64,000 bases of DNA from Apostichopus japonicus (Eukaryota; Echinodermata; Holothuroidea; Aspidochirotida; Stichopodidae), in assembly GCF_037975245.1 (NCBI RefSeq), contig NC_092581.1, positions 6,599,501-6,663,500 on the forward strand, read 5' to 3'. Shown here piece by piece: positions 25,700-37,215 of the stretch. The translations under genes were made by a program, and so were the position numbers. How positions within the stretch are numbered: position 1 is the stretch's first letter; every line of letters starts with the position of its first letter. The notes below the pieces were generated by a model that did not search any database, was not told where the DNA came from, and was given only the letters and a program-made list of their open reading frames with translations.

Positions 25700-26584
25700 C
25701 AGGGCCGTCTTAAGAGATCACCGGGCCCTGGGCCCGGCAATGGAGCGGGGCCCCTCAATCAAGTGAGTTCGAAAAAAGTTGCGTGAAAAATTGACATCCT
25801 TGACAATCGCTCAAGCATAGACATGCCTGCATTTACCACCCCTCCCTATGTCGCGCATAAAGCATAAAATTTGAGCTGAATAACATACGTGATATATCTA
25901 AAAGCTGAAATACATTATAGAAGAGTAATCTTCCAGTTGCCCTCCATCCCTTCCCTAACAATACTGGACTCACCATTTGTAGCACCCTTGTGTTGAGTCT
26001 TTCAACTGGGGAAACTAACGGAACTTGCGGCATTTCTTGATCGTAAACTGTTGTATGATTGGCTGAAAGTCAATCTTTTTGAGGATGTCGCTTTCTATGC
26101 ACATGAGAGAGAGCCTATTAAGTCGCTGTTGCCCCATTCTGTTCCGGAGATTATTCTTGATTAGTTTTAACCTTGAAAATGAACGTTCCCCATTACAATT
26201 TGTAACCATCATGCATAGGACAATTCGGAGGGCAATTTACCGGATATATTCTCCTGGGTGAGAATTGCATTGAAAAAATGACTGGTGCTCGGACCGCGGA
26301 CCCGAGTTGTCTGGTGTTGTAAGCCTTCGGGGCATTGTATATTCCAGGGTTGCCAACTCAGATTCGAATATTTAATGTCAAACTCTCAAGTGTTTCCATA
26401 ACAACTCCCTGGTTTCACCAACTCTCGTCACAAGTTGTCAAGTATCGAATTCAATCAGGCATAATGGCCTATTCAATAAGTTTTCCTCCCAGATTAAGAC
26501 ATGGGGTTACTACGATTGCGAGGCCCCTGACATCGCGGGGCCCTGGGCCCTGGCCCAGTGGGCCCATGCGTTAAGACGGCCCTG
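25700..26584. mobile_element. Decayed hAT element with perfect 14-bp TIRs
   Basis: CAGGGCCGTCTTAA (25700-25713) is exactly inverted as TTAAGACGGCCCTG (26571-26584). Inside, on the minus strand at about 26018-26212, is a transposase C-terminal relic: CNGERSFSRLKLIKNNLRN, MGQQRLNRLSLMCIESDIL, DFQPIIQQF. This is the hAT dimerisation-region signature (E-R-x-F-S, R-L-x-x-L, S-I-E). The rest of the transposase is missing. No clean 8-bp target duplication. Confidence 0.8.
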
Positions 26585-26806
26585 CCCTCCTCCCCCAATC
26601 AAATATTTTTGTGAATTTTTTTCGGGCACCTACTGAAAGAAAACTAAATTGAAATGTGTTTTTAATGGTTAAACTGATATCATTATCATCATTATTATTG
26701 TAACGATTTCCCAAAAATGGTTATAACACGGCAAATGATTGTATGTAATTGGCATGCGATGTAATAACCGATGCACGCATATATGATATGTACAATAAGA
26801 TGTTCA

Positions 26807-27800
26807 ACGCGCGTATGGAACGCCATTTTAACATTTATTCAATAATTACGGATATCTCTAATTCATTTCCGGATGTCTCTAATTCATTTTCAGATATCTT
26901 TAATTCATTTCCAGATATCTCTAATTGAAACATATTTGAGATATCAGAAATTGAATTCGAGATATCTGGAATACAATTAGAGATATCCAAAATTCAATTA
27001 CAGATATCTGGTGTACAATTACATATATCTGGAATACAATTACAGATATCCAAAATTCAATTAGAGATATCTGGAATACAATTAGAGAACCCCAAAATTG
27101 AATTAGAGATATCGAAAATTCGAATTAGAGATATCCAAAATTCAATTAGAGATATCCAAAATTCAGTTTCCTGTGGAAAGCCATTTTAACATTTATTCAA
27201 TAAATACAGATATCTCTAATTCAATTTTGGATATCCCTAATTCTAATTCTTGATATCTCTAATTCAATTTTGGATATCTGGATATGAATTAGAGATATCT
27301 GAAAATGAATTATAGATATCTGTAATTATTAAACAAATGTTAAAATGGCGTTTCATGGACAATGGAACGCAATTTTAACATTTATTCAATAATTACAGAT
27401 ATCTGTAATTCAAGTTTGGATATCTGTGATTCTAATTCTTGATATCTCTAGTTGAATTTTGGATATCTCTAATTGTATTCCAGATATCTCTAATTGTATT
27501 CCAGATATCTCTAATTCGAATTCTTGATATCTCTAATTCAATTTTGGATATCTCTAATTCAATTCGAGATATCTTAAATAATGTTTCCTTTTTTGATATC
27601 TTTAATTTATTTCTTGATATCTTAAATCAATTTGAGATATCTTAAATAAAATTCAAGATATCGAAAATGCAATTTCTGATATCTCAAATTGAATTGAAGA
27701 CATCTTCAATAATTAGAGATGTCTTTAATTCGAGATATCTGAAAATAATTTAAGAAATCTGTAATTATTGCATAAATGTTAACATGGCGTTCGATACGCG
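26807..27800. repeat. Foldback cluster built on GATATC palindromes
   Basis: The left end CGCGTATGGAACGCCATTTT plus AACATTTATTCAATAATTAC is inverted at the right end (27755-27797: GTAATTATTGCATAAATGTT then AACATGGCGTTCGATACGCG). Between them are dozens of units such as AGATATCTCTAATTCAATTT in both orientations, each centred on GATATC. Two internal copies of the end sequence, at 27172-27205 and 27330-27390, show that three foldback units are nested or abutted. Confidence 0.85.
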
Positions 27801-27879
27801 CGCGGAGCGCACGAAAAATTGTGGTTATATTTTTCGGGCAAGTCGTTACCCCCCCCCCCTCCCCCACCCAAATCAAATT

Positions 27880-28790
27880 GGGCTCCTATGTCTATTGGTT
27901 AAATACAAATGGAACCACCGAGAAGCAGTATGAGAATATTTGTACATTTGTCATTTTTGCAGTAAAAGGTCATAAATCAACGAGATCGAATGCTTTTCTA
28001 AGATCCAGTAAAATGGATCTTAGAAATGGATCATGGATGGACCATGTGCCCTTCTCCAATAACTTCTTATCCATTTATCTACCATTTTAGCATTGCGTTT
28101 CGCATGAGTGATTAGCCCTAAAACCAGTCTTAGAATCTGATATCTTTCAATATATTCATATAAAGCTTTAGGTACGCTTTTCCAGGATTTTGGATACAAC
28201 CGGTAATATGGAAATAGGTCAATAATTGCTCATATCGAGAAGAAAACCATTTTTAAAAATAAATGGGAACTAATTTGGCTGATTTCCAGTTGGATGGGAA
28301 TAAATTATTACGCCTGCCTAAGTTAATTACATGCGGAAACTTGGAGCAGTACATGGAGCACCCATCTTACGAATATAAGAACTAATTCTGTCCATACTTG
28401 GGCCTTTGTGACGTCTAGACTGTTCAGATACTTTCAACGAACTCTTGCGATACGTCAGGAATATTAAAACAGATGTCGCTTGGTACTTTTGAATCAAGAT
28501 AACTTTAGTTTTTGTGATTAAGTACTTGTTTGCCAAATAGCTTTGGCATAGTCTTGCATCCTAGAACTAACATTTCTAAAGTTATTCCTTTTAGAATGTC
28601 GAACAAGAGCTGTGGTTTTGTTTCTCTAAAACCGATACACCTGTGGTTCTGTATTCTTTGCATCATCTCGGTTTTAAGCGCTGATTTTATTTCTTCACTG
28701 AACCATTCTGATCGGAATTTCTTTGAAATCTTTTGTTGGCGCGTGTTATTGAATGTGCTTATTAACAATACTCCCATACTTTTTGATGAT
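27880..28790 (-). pseudogene. Non-LTR retrotransposon reverse transcriptase relic
   Basis: Read on the minus strand with several frameshifts and stops: SEWFSEEIKSALK near the start, then DMSNY*PISILPVVSKILEK, SGFRANHS and LLDLRKAFDLVD. These are reverse transcriptase blocks of CR1/jockey-like LINEs in the correct order. The catalytic Y/F-x-D-D block is not present because the copy is cut off near a poly-C tract at 27849-27862. Confidence 0.75.
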
Positions 28791-30226
28791 TACCTATGCT
28801 ACAGTTAATTTCAAATCCTCTCCTGATAAGCTAGACTTCATAAAACTGGTATAGGAAGCTACGACTCTGGCAGAGGGAGGGTGGCCCAGCGACTAAGACC
28901 AGAGGGGAGGGTGGCACATTGTTTAGGAAACCGGTAGTTAGAGGGCTTGTGAGTAAAACTCCGGTAGTAGGCCTTAAAGTTACATCCGGGGGGAAACCCA
29001 ACCACCGCGGAGATTTTTTTCTTTTTCTTGGCTCGATATTCCTGGGAGAGTGGTTTTGCCAGAGCTGGGCAGCTTTCCCTTCTTCTTGCTGGTTTTAGTT
29101 GAGTTTTTTCGCTTCCATTCTGGACGAGAATACTTCTCTACTTTGCACCTCAGTTTTCCCTGTTCTATTCTGCTTTATACTCCCGCCAACCTGCAGAAGC
29201 TGTACATTGCACAGCTCGATTAGGCTTGTTTCCCTATCACAATATGATATATTGCAATATCGGTCATTACTGTATGTAATGACTAAGAATCGTAACTTTT
29301 CCAAAGAGTAGTTTTACATACAGTGTATGCGGGCTGATTCCAATTTAATATTATTCAAAATAATTTGTTTACTTATATCTACTGGAAAGAGCAATTGAGC
29401 TGTTTTCTTCTTCATACGTCGCTCTTTATGAGATTAATTGAAGAAACCATTAGTCAGGAGACGTGCCATCTTTGACAGATTCAATGAGGCCGCACCCCGT
29501 CTTTAAAGTACTCTCGTCATTTGCGAAATAAACTGAAAAACCTCGCGATTATAGTTCGGAACTGTAGTCAGAAAAGGTCGCGATTTGGAGGTAATGCGTG
29601 TATCAAACGGCGGCATATTTTTAAGCTTGGCACGCACAAGATTAACAAATGTCAATCCATATCAATTAATGATAGTTCATTTAGCTGACCATTTTTTGAC
29701 GCAATTGTTCATTCGTATTTTTTTTTTTAACTTTTAAACTAAAACAGCAGTCTGAGCGTTTAACGTCATACTCCCAACTTGAACCGCCACCCTTTAAAAC
29801 CACTTAACACATTTACTACTACAACTCCCGCGCATTGTAAACAACAGCAGTGATTTTCGAGGACATTGGAATACAATAAAGCGTGGTATTATTAACGCAC
29901 GGTGATTTTCAGAATATCGTCTAATTAAAATGCTTTAAAAGCTTTCTGTTAAACGAGATTGAAGTTATTATCGATCCCCGTCTCCGATGTGAACGAAGAT
30001 TGAACAGGAAGTTTAATAGCGGAAGTTATCTTCGATGGTTATTATTGAACATAAAAATGAAAGTTGTAAATACGCGCTCGTTTTACTGTACTTGTGAGCG
30101 AATCGATCGATGGCGACTTTCTGATCTACAGTTTAGGTTACGAGTTTTAAGCTGACATTCTGGTGGCTTTCATCTAGTTATTTGCTGGATTATACATGCC
30201 AAGACTTTGGCCCAGTTACATTCAAA

Positions 30227-31408
30227 ATGTCAGAATTTTCTTCCAACGATTTTAGTTACCACAATTTTACAAATGACACCACGACGAATCATAACTGGGT
30301 TTTAGAAGATGGAACCGACGGTTTCATGATATTACCAATGTTTCTCTTCTTCATTTTGTTCATCGCTACGCTGATTACTGTAACTGGTAACTCACTGGTC
30401 ATTGGTGCTTTCATAAACGACGTAAGGATAAGAGAGAAGCCATCTAATTTATACATTCTAAATTTATCGGTTTCCGATTTGATTGTCGGAGTATTTGTCA
30501 TGCCTATTTATCTCATCGATAAGGTGCTCCCGATTCATACTTTATTTCCACAATGGGATGAATTCTGTGTTTGGTGGCAGCTGTTAACATTATTTGGACT
30601 GCTTTGTTCTTTCCACTCCATTATTATAATAACTTACGACCGATACAAACTGGTCCGCGATCCTTTTTCTTACGTAACACACCAAACTTATCAAACAGCA
30701 TTCAAATTTTTGACGGGTAGTTGGGTTTTCAGTTTACTGGTTATCATCGGATACTTTCTCTTTCTATTGCTACAACCTAATGAAGCCCATAAACATGAAG
30801 CCCATAACGCATGCGGTGTCTTGCATCCAAAATTTTTCGAGCACTTTATTTTGAGGTACGGAACGGTTATAGAGCCTGTTGTTCTTAGTTCTACTTTGAT
30901 CGGCTTAAATATCGCTATTGTTGTACATCTTTACCGACGCTCAAAGGAACTTGCAGCTTACAATACCGACGAAGCCACGAGCAATCCGGTCGAAACCTCA
31001 CTGCAACAGCAGGAAATGATGGGAGATAGGTCAAGTAAATCGGAAAACAAGGCTGAACTTGTTTCAAGAAAAGAGGACACTTTTGCCAACAAGGATGAAG
31101 GCTTTTTGGAATCGACGAAACACATCGGTCCGCGAAAACTAAAATTTGGCAAAAACGATTGTATCAAGCATTTGAAGAAAAGTCGGAAAGCTATCCACAA
31201 ATTATTCATTTTGGTATCTGTTTACAAGATATGTTTTTTCCCTTGGTTTATTGTCACCATCCTTGAAGCTTTTAGTTTTGAAGTCAACTTTACTATAATC
31301 GAGATTGCTAACATTTTCATGTGGTTAAACTCGATGGTAAACCCATTCTTGTATGCAAGTACCAATATTCGTCTGCGAAGAGGAATGCGAAATCTTCTCA
31401 GAGGATAA
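30227..31408 (+). CDS. Orphan class A (rhodopsin-like) GPCR, aminergic-type without Asp3.32
   Basis: Intronless, 393 residues, plasma membrane. Seven hydrophobic segments are visible. Diagnostic residues: N55 (1.50) in TGNSLVIG, D84 (2.50) in LSVSDLIVG, C114 (3.25) with C196 in loop 2, TYDRY with D138 (3.49), W166 (4.50), P217 (5.50), C336-F337-F-P339 in TM6, and NPFLY (372-376). N13 and N16 are glycosylation sequons. Loop 3 is long (about 85 residues, 238-322) and hydrophilic; the tail is very short. The overall pattern, including W366 before LNSMVNP, resembles histamine H3/H4-like and muscarinic-like receptors. Counting back from D138 puts Thr121 at 3.32, where amine receptors need Asp, and position 6.48 is Phe instead of Trp. 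The ligand is therefore unknown. The ATG at 30227 is chosen because the frame upstream has no earlier ATG. Confidence 0.88.
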   Translation: MSEFSSNDFSYHNFTNDTTTNHNWVLEDGTDGFMILPMFLFFILFIATLITVTGNSLVIGAFINDVRIREKPSNLYILNLSVSDLIVGVFVMPIYLIDKVLPIHTLFPQWDEFCVWWQLLTLFGLLCSFHSIIIITYDRYKLVRDPFSYVTHQTYQTAFKFLTGSWVFSLLVIIGYFLFLLLQPNEAHKHEAHNACGVLHPKFFEHFILRYGTVIEPVVLSSTLIGLNIAIVVHLYRRSKELAAYNTDEATSNPVETSLQQQEMMGDRSSKSENKAELVSRKEDTFANKDEGFLESTKHIGPRKLKFGKNDCIKHLKKSRKAIHKLFILVSVYKICFFPWFIVTILEAFSFEVNFTIIEIANIFMWLNSMVNPFLYASTNIRLRRGMRNLLRG

Positions 31409-33500
31409 ATACAAGAAGGGATATGAAAGTCTGCATATCAGAAGTGGTCGAAACCAATAAGCCCTGCGTGGACTATTCAATCAAGATGAAATCGTAAAGA
31501 ATATTAATTTCCGTCTTAGTTTCCAAGTGTTCCTTAGTAGAACTTCACATCTGTAGTTGGCTTGTATTTTGGGAATGGATTACGTGTAAAGAAAACAGCA
31601 GAACGCAAACAACACTTGAAGGGATGCCTTGTGCACCGGTATTTGATGGAGCATGGTTGGGGAGGAGGTGGTTAGGGCGACTAAATAAGCTTAAACGGAT
31701 GTTAGATGTTAATGGAATTATGGATAGTTTGACATCAAAATTACAATGGAGTAATCGTTTTGATGTACATAATGCGATGTAAATTATATGTAAAATATTA
31801 AGTCTTAGCTATTAAGCCTTGGCTATAACATCCTGTTTAATTTTGTATAGGGGTGGGGGTAGGCATCAATTGGTCAAGTGACTGATATATGTTCTTACAT
31901 AGACTCCAACTATGAAGAACTCATCGAATTACATGTTCTGGGAGTCTTGCTCAAAAGTAGGAAAACGTATCATGTGACTTGCTCCCAGGTGCTCCCAACA
32001 TGTTATTTGTCAGTTCATGTTTGATAGACCAGAGAATGCCACTACAACAGGCCTCTATGGTAAACTTGAGAATAGTTGCATAGGTTTGGATGATAATGAT
32101 GTTGAGATTTACTGTCTCTGTGTCAGAATACATAGACCCTGCAGGCTACTATTCGAACATCTACTGTCAGAATCTTATAGATTGCTTTCCATGGTCACCA
32201 CTACCATATGGCAAGGAGACTTGCTAAGGAATAATTAATTCTCTCATCTGCTTCTCATGTCTATACATACCACTACCATATGGCAAGGAGACTTGCTAAG
32301 GAATAATTAATTCTCTCATCTGCTTCTCATGTCTATACATTGTGCACAGTTATGAAAAACTATGTGCGTTCCAGTTTGATTGTTCGAAAGAAAATACTCA
32401 ATATAACAATTTTTGAATTGTAAATTGCGGTATACATTGGGAAAAAGGTACCATTTAGCTATATTATATTGTTTGCTTAACTTCACAAGCGATGTGGTAG
32501 CTATGAGATGACTTATATTGTTGTCGAGTGATACTAAATAGAATTGAATGCTACAGGGGATCATGTCACATGACCTCCATGGTTGATATGTTTTCTGCAC
32601 ATCTCCTTATTGGCCTAGTCTGTCCAGATTTATAGATACACTGATGACAGAATTTTAATGATGACATTATTTCTAGGGCTATATATTGAGATGCAAATCT
32701 AAGTATTTAACGTATTGCACAATATTCAGATACAAGGTCAAGAAACTTATGAGATTTGAATATCTAAATATGTTAACATTATGACATTCACATGAGATGC
32801 AGTATCTAAATATTTAAAATTTGTCCTTTTTGAGACGCTATATACTATTGAGATATGTCAGAGGATCTGGAGATCTTAAAATAGTTGAGATATCCAGCAA
32901 AATCTTGTTATCTAAACCCGGGGAGTCAATCCCAATTGAAAAGTGGGGGGCGGGGGTTTTGGGGGACAAAAACAACTGAACATGGATAAAACTAAAGGAG
33001 TGCCTTGGAGCAAAGCCTTTATGGGGTGGGGTCCCGGGTTCTGCCTTAGGACCCCTGATGGGACCCAGGGGTGAAGCCCCAGCAGGGTGGACTCACATGA
33101 GTCACATCTACAAAAAAGATACTTGCAGGCCGTAGTTTGGGTAGAATATGTAGGGGCAGTTGAGGAACATCGGAAACATTATGTATCATCCAAATGTTAC
33201 ATAGTGATGCTTTGATGTGCATATACAAAGGGGCCTGTTTTAGGAAATTTTTATGGTGTAGTAGTCTAACATAAATAGCAGTTAAAGTCACTGTGGTGTA
33301 AAAAAAAATTTCAGCTTCAGCCACTAAATGCTAATGGTGATGAGTAACAGCATTATTGTTATTTGTTTTGTAATTTTATGTTAACATGTTTTTTTGAAAA
33401 TGAATGTGCTAAGAGATTGTAGGGTAATTACCTTTTCCTTGAAATAAGCTAAGGTCTGCAAAAGGAAAACTTCAAACACGATACCTCTTTAGGTAAGAAA
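31409..33500. other. Intergenic; 3' flank of the GPCR gene and repeats
   Basis: No gene recognised. A repeat-like stretch rich in GGGG and CCCC runs at 32930-33080, and a perfect local duplication lies at 32197-32340. The poly(A) site of the GPCR gene could not be fixed. Confidence 0.45.
32197..32340. repeat. Perfect 72-bp tandem duplication
   Basis: The 72 bases at 32197-32268, starting ACCACTACCATATGGCAAGG, are repeated without any change at 32269-32340. No mismatch implies a very recent event or an assembly artefact. Confidence 0.9.
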
Positions 33501-33509
33501 GAGAGGTGG

Positions 33510-34590
33510 CTTGAATTTGTATAAGTTTGGTTTGTCTCCTATTAATTTATATAAGTTTGTTTTATCTCCCATTAAGTGTATCAAGCTAATACAAGTATAT
33601 GATCGAACCATCATTTTGTTTGGGACGAAATGTAAACTTGGTCAGTATCTTGACTTCACAATTGTTTGTGATGGTCAACTGATTAAGGCCAAACATTCTG
33701 TTGTTTACCGGTCTGGAGTTAAACCAATACCTTGATGGTGAACAAATTGTTCTTGGCATTATTAGTAAAGCAAATTCTCGACTCAAATTCCTCTACAGGC
33801 AAGCTAATTATTTTAATCAAAATGTGAAAAAGACCATCTGTACAGCCCTTGTTCTTTGTCTGTTCGATTATTCCATCTCATCTTGGTATGGAGGTATATC
33901 TAAGTACCACGCTCGTAGATTACAATGTGCCCAGAACAAAGTTATCAGATTCATTCTGGGTAAAGATTTTTATTATCACATTAACCATGCTGACTTTAAA
34001 ACTCTTGGTATTTTGAACATCAACACTAGGGCTGAACAGCTTCGTCTTAATCATGTTTTTAATGTTTTCCATGGTACCTCTCCAGTTTATATGAGGGAGA
34101 GTTTTATTAGAGTAAATAGTGTTCATAGCCATAACACAAGAGGTAGTATTTTTAATTTTGAACTTCCCAAAATTAAAATGCACAGTGCTGGGTCTTTTTA
34201 TTACAATGAATTAAAAACTGGAACAGGCTACCTGAAAACATAAAATCCATCCTGCTGAAATATAATTTTAAAAAAGATGCCAAAGCCTACCTTTTAAATC
34301 ATATGAATGTCTAGCTTGTAAATATCTTTCTTTTTTACAGTGTTTGTATGCATGTTTTAGATGTTTTAATAGTTTATTTCTTATCTTTTGTATTTTTATG
34401 GTTATAAGGACCCCTTTGGAAATAAGCTTTTAGCTTAAAGGGTTATCCTTGGCATGTTATTTTCTTTTTGATGCATTTAAGTATATTCCCATCTTGTATT
34501 TTAAATGTTTTTCTTTATGTGCAATTTTTGTTTGTATGTAGATGAAGAATGATATCTTGCCGAATAAAATCAAATCAAATCAAATCAACA
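33510..34590 (+). pseudogene. LINE 3' end: RT C-terminus, 3' UTR and ATCAA tail
   Basis: Two frames joined by a frameshift near 33720. The first has TIILFGTKCKLGQYLDF; the second has SKANSRLKFLYRQANYF, VLCLFDYSISSWYGGI, LQCAQNKVIRFILGK, SPVYMRESF and HNTRGS before a stop at about 34241. These are post-catalytic RT motifs of CR1/L2-like elements. AATAAA at 34563 and a short (ATCAA)n run to 34588 form the typical 3' terminus. Confidence 0.85.
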
Positions 34591-35153
34591 ATATCAAAAT
34601 CACTTTCTCAATTATAGTGACCCACAAATGTCTTACCACAATGTCGATTTATAATACAGATTACAACATACAGCAGAAAACTGTAACATGCAGAATTGAC
34701 TTCATTCCAAGGTTACTGGTCAAAACCAAAAAAAACTTATTATAAATGCAGACAAGGTGGATACGGCACCTCAAAAATTATGGGCAGAGCAGTAGTCAAT
34801 AATTATTTAATTACAACTACATAACTTCATGATGAACTCTTCTCTGAGTTAATAATATAAGTAAAACGTTGTTTGAGGCTCAGGAAGGCCCACATTTGTA
34901 CCTACAGGTAAAAATATCTTAAAGGAAATACCAAAACTAAACATAATTAAAGGTACTCCTTTATTTACAAGTCACAATTTTCAAAAGACTTAACATAAAT
35001 AACATAACAAAAATTGCTTGGTTCTGTGTACATTGAAGTCTGCAACATTATCCTAAAGAACCACAAAATCTAAACTCAGCCATCAAAATAATACTTCTTA
35101 AGCATTTGCTAGCTTGGGACAGCCAAAAATGTCCCTTAAATCAAGTATGGTAT

Positions 35154-35892
35154 CAGGTGCGGATCCAGGGGGGGGTCCAGGGGTCCGGACCCCCCCTGCT
35201 CTTGGCAGAAATAAAAAAAAAGATAAAAAAAAAGAGAGAGAGATAAAATAATTAAATTAAACGCCAATTTTAAACATGTAGGACGTCACAAGGCGGTTAT
35301 CCTTACAAGTCAGCCAGGTGTATCTTTTCCGTCAAATAAACTTTAGTGTGCACGCGTGCTACACGTGCAAAAAATGCCTAAAAATCTCAATTTTCAGACC
35401 TAAAAGTTTCAAAATTGAGGTGGTGTTCGAATTGTTTTGGGCGGTGAGGTGGCAGAGCGGTAGGCTGCATAGGATGCGCCGACGAATTCTTCATGAGAAA
35501 TCGTTTTCTGCGGTGAGAAGGCATAAAACTGTTCTCCGATCAACAATGGGCAAGGAACGTCTAACAGCTCTTGTTCTCATGAACACGTATTATAACACTC
35601 CTATCGACACTGACGAAGTGGTCCGAAAGTTCATTGAGAAACATCCACGGCGTTTGTTCTCTCCAATCTACCATGAATAGATCATCAATAAAACTAGCTA
35701 ACTCGTACTGATGCAGATACATTTCGAGTGAGTTTTTGTAGGTGCTTTGAATGGCTAAATTGAAGGGGGTTCCCTGTTGTACTTAAATATCCAAGAATTT
35801 CACAATGGATAGAGGGAAACCCACTCCCTATAGACCCTAGGATCACTGGAGGCCAAACCCCTCACCCTTCCAGAATCCTGGATCCGGCCCTG
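35154..35892. mobile_element. hAT relic with transposase C-terminal fragment
   Basis: The ends CAGGTGCGGATCCAGG (35154-35169) and CCTGGATCCGGCCCTG (35877-35892) are inverted repeats matching at 14 of 16 positions. On the plus strand, 35471-35680 encodes FSAVRRHKTVLRSTMGKERL, TALVLMNTYYN, DTDEVVRKF and KHPRRLF, the C-terminal signature of hAT transposases (52-kDa repressor / ZMYM type). The flanks do not show a clear target duplication. Confidence 0.75.
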
Positions 35893-36049
35893 CATCAAAC
35901 AGTGGTGACGGAACGGGAGGGGGATTGGTGGCTAAAGGCATTATGATTTTTGTATCATCTCAACTCATCTGATATGTATTACCATATTTCATAGATTGTT
36001 TTTTTCTCATCAATTGAGAAATTGCAGACATGAGATCCATATTTTCAGG

Positions 36050-36240
36050 CTAGGTACATGCAGCTTAGAATACTCGGGAAGTGCCGTTTCCGGCCATCTG
36101 GGGGGGTTTGTAAAGCCAAAAATTTTCTGGTACGCTCCGCGCCAACTGATGGTGGCGCTCCGTTTAGATAGTCTTTCGATCAGGCGCGGCTGGACCAGTC
36201 AGACCCCCCCCTGTCAAAAATCCTGCATCCACCCCTGGGT
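36050..36240 (-). repeat. Reversed copy of dispersed GCGCCA hairpin repeat
   Basis: GGTACGCTCCGCGCCAACTG followed by ATGGTGGCGCTCCGTTTAGATAG is the reverse complement of the core near 19722-19770 and 6735-6775. The minus-strand start CAGGGGTGGATGCAGG resembles the CAGG-type hAT ends of the element at 35154. Confidence 0.65.
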
Positions 36241-37039
36241 ATGAATATTATAATAGCAAAGTTGTAATGAATCATGTGGAAAGTACCATGATGTTAACTG
36301 AACACGATGATCCAAGTGTATAAGGTCCGATACTACTACCCTTGTAGTTTGATAAGCGTGACTGGATTGGTTTTAACATTGGAAGTCAAGTATAGGTTTG
36401 TACTCAACATTTTCAATTGTGGGTAAATAAGCCATGTCTAAGTCAGAGTTGACATTGTAAAGAGACTACAATTCCCCGACCTGCTCTTTCACTTTGACCC
36501 ATTTTACTTTTTCAGACCATTCTGTTCCTCATATTATTGTAATGACAAGGTATTGATGCTAAGGGCACAAAGTTTTCTTGTCACTTCCTTTAATTAAAAC
36601 ATATAGAGATGTAACATGTTCATAAGTTTATGATGACAGTGTTGACATCACATTGTTCCCTTCAGTGACTTCAATGTGTACTTCTTGTTGTATTGAAGTG
36701 TTCGATGATTTGGACTTTCAGTGTCCCAATTCTAACAATAAACAACCTGATATGTTAAAAGATCTCCATCCAACTGAGGATATCTATGAGCTAACATATT
36801 GCTTTTACTTTTACTACTCATAACTGGCACATAATGGCAACGAAATGATGCCCACCGTTCATTTGTCTACTTTACACAATCTAACAGAAAGTTTCGTTTA
36901 GGTGTTTTAATCAAGTCTACTGAACTGAGTTAAAGTTTTTAGCATCAGCAAAAGCCTGCAAAATTGAAAATACTGTACTCATACGTTTGATTCTTCTTGA
37001 ACTGAAGACAATTTGATGTATGTTTTATTTTATGATATT

Positions 37040-37041
37040 TA

Positions 37042-37100
<59 letters not shown>
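37040..37100. repeat. (AT)n microsatellite
   Basis: Almost uninterrupted TA dinucleotides over about 55 bases, with one TGTA interruption near 37047. Confidence 0.95.
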
Positions 37101-37101
<1 letters not shown>

Positions 37102-37215
37102 CAGTTTTCTATGGCACTGTTAGAACCCAAACGACAGGGGCCTCTGCATAGTCGCTGAAGATTACAATTGTCAGTATTAGCTAATCTTCAAGCATTTGTA
37201 AAGTATAATTGTTAT

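Noticed and set aside
28860-29010. tRNA-like A box (TGGCCCAGCGA) near 28881
   Set aside because: No B box follows at the right spacing and no cloverleaf could be drawn, so it is not called a tRNA or SINE.
35444-35475. A-box-like GTGGCAGAGCGGTAGGC
   Set aside because: No matching B box; it lies within a hAT relic and is probably chance or a small SINE scrap.
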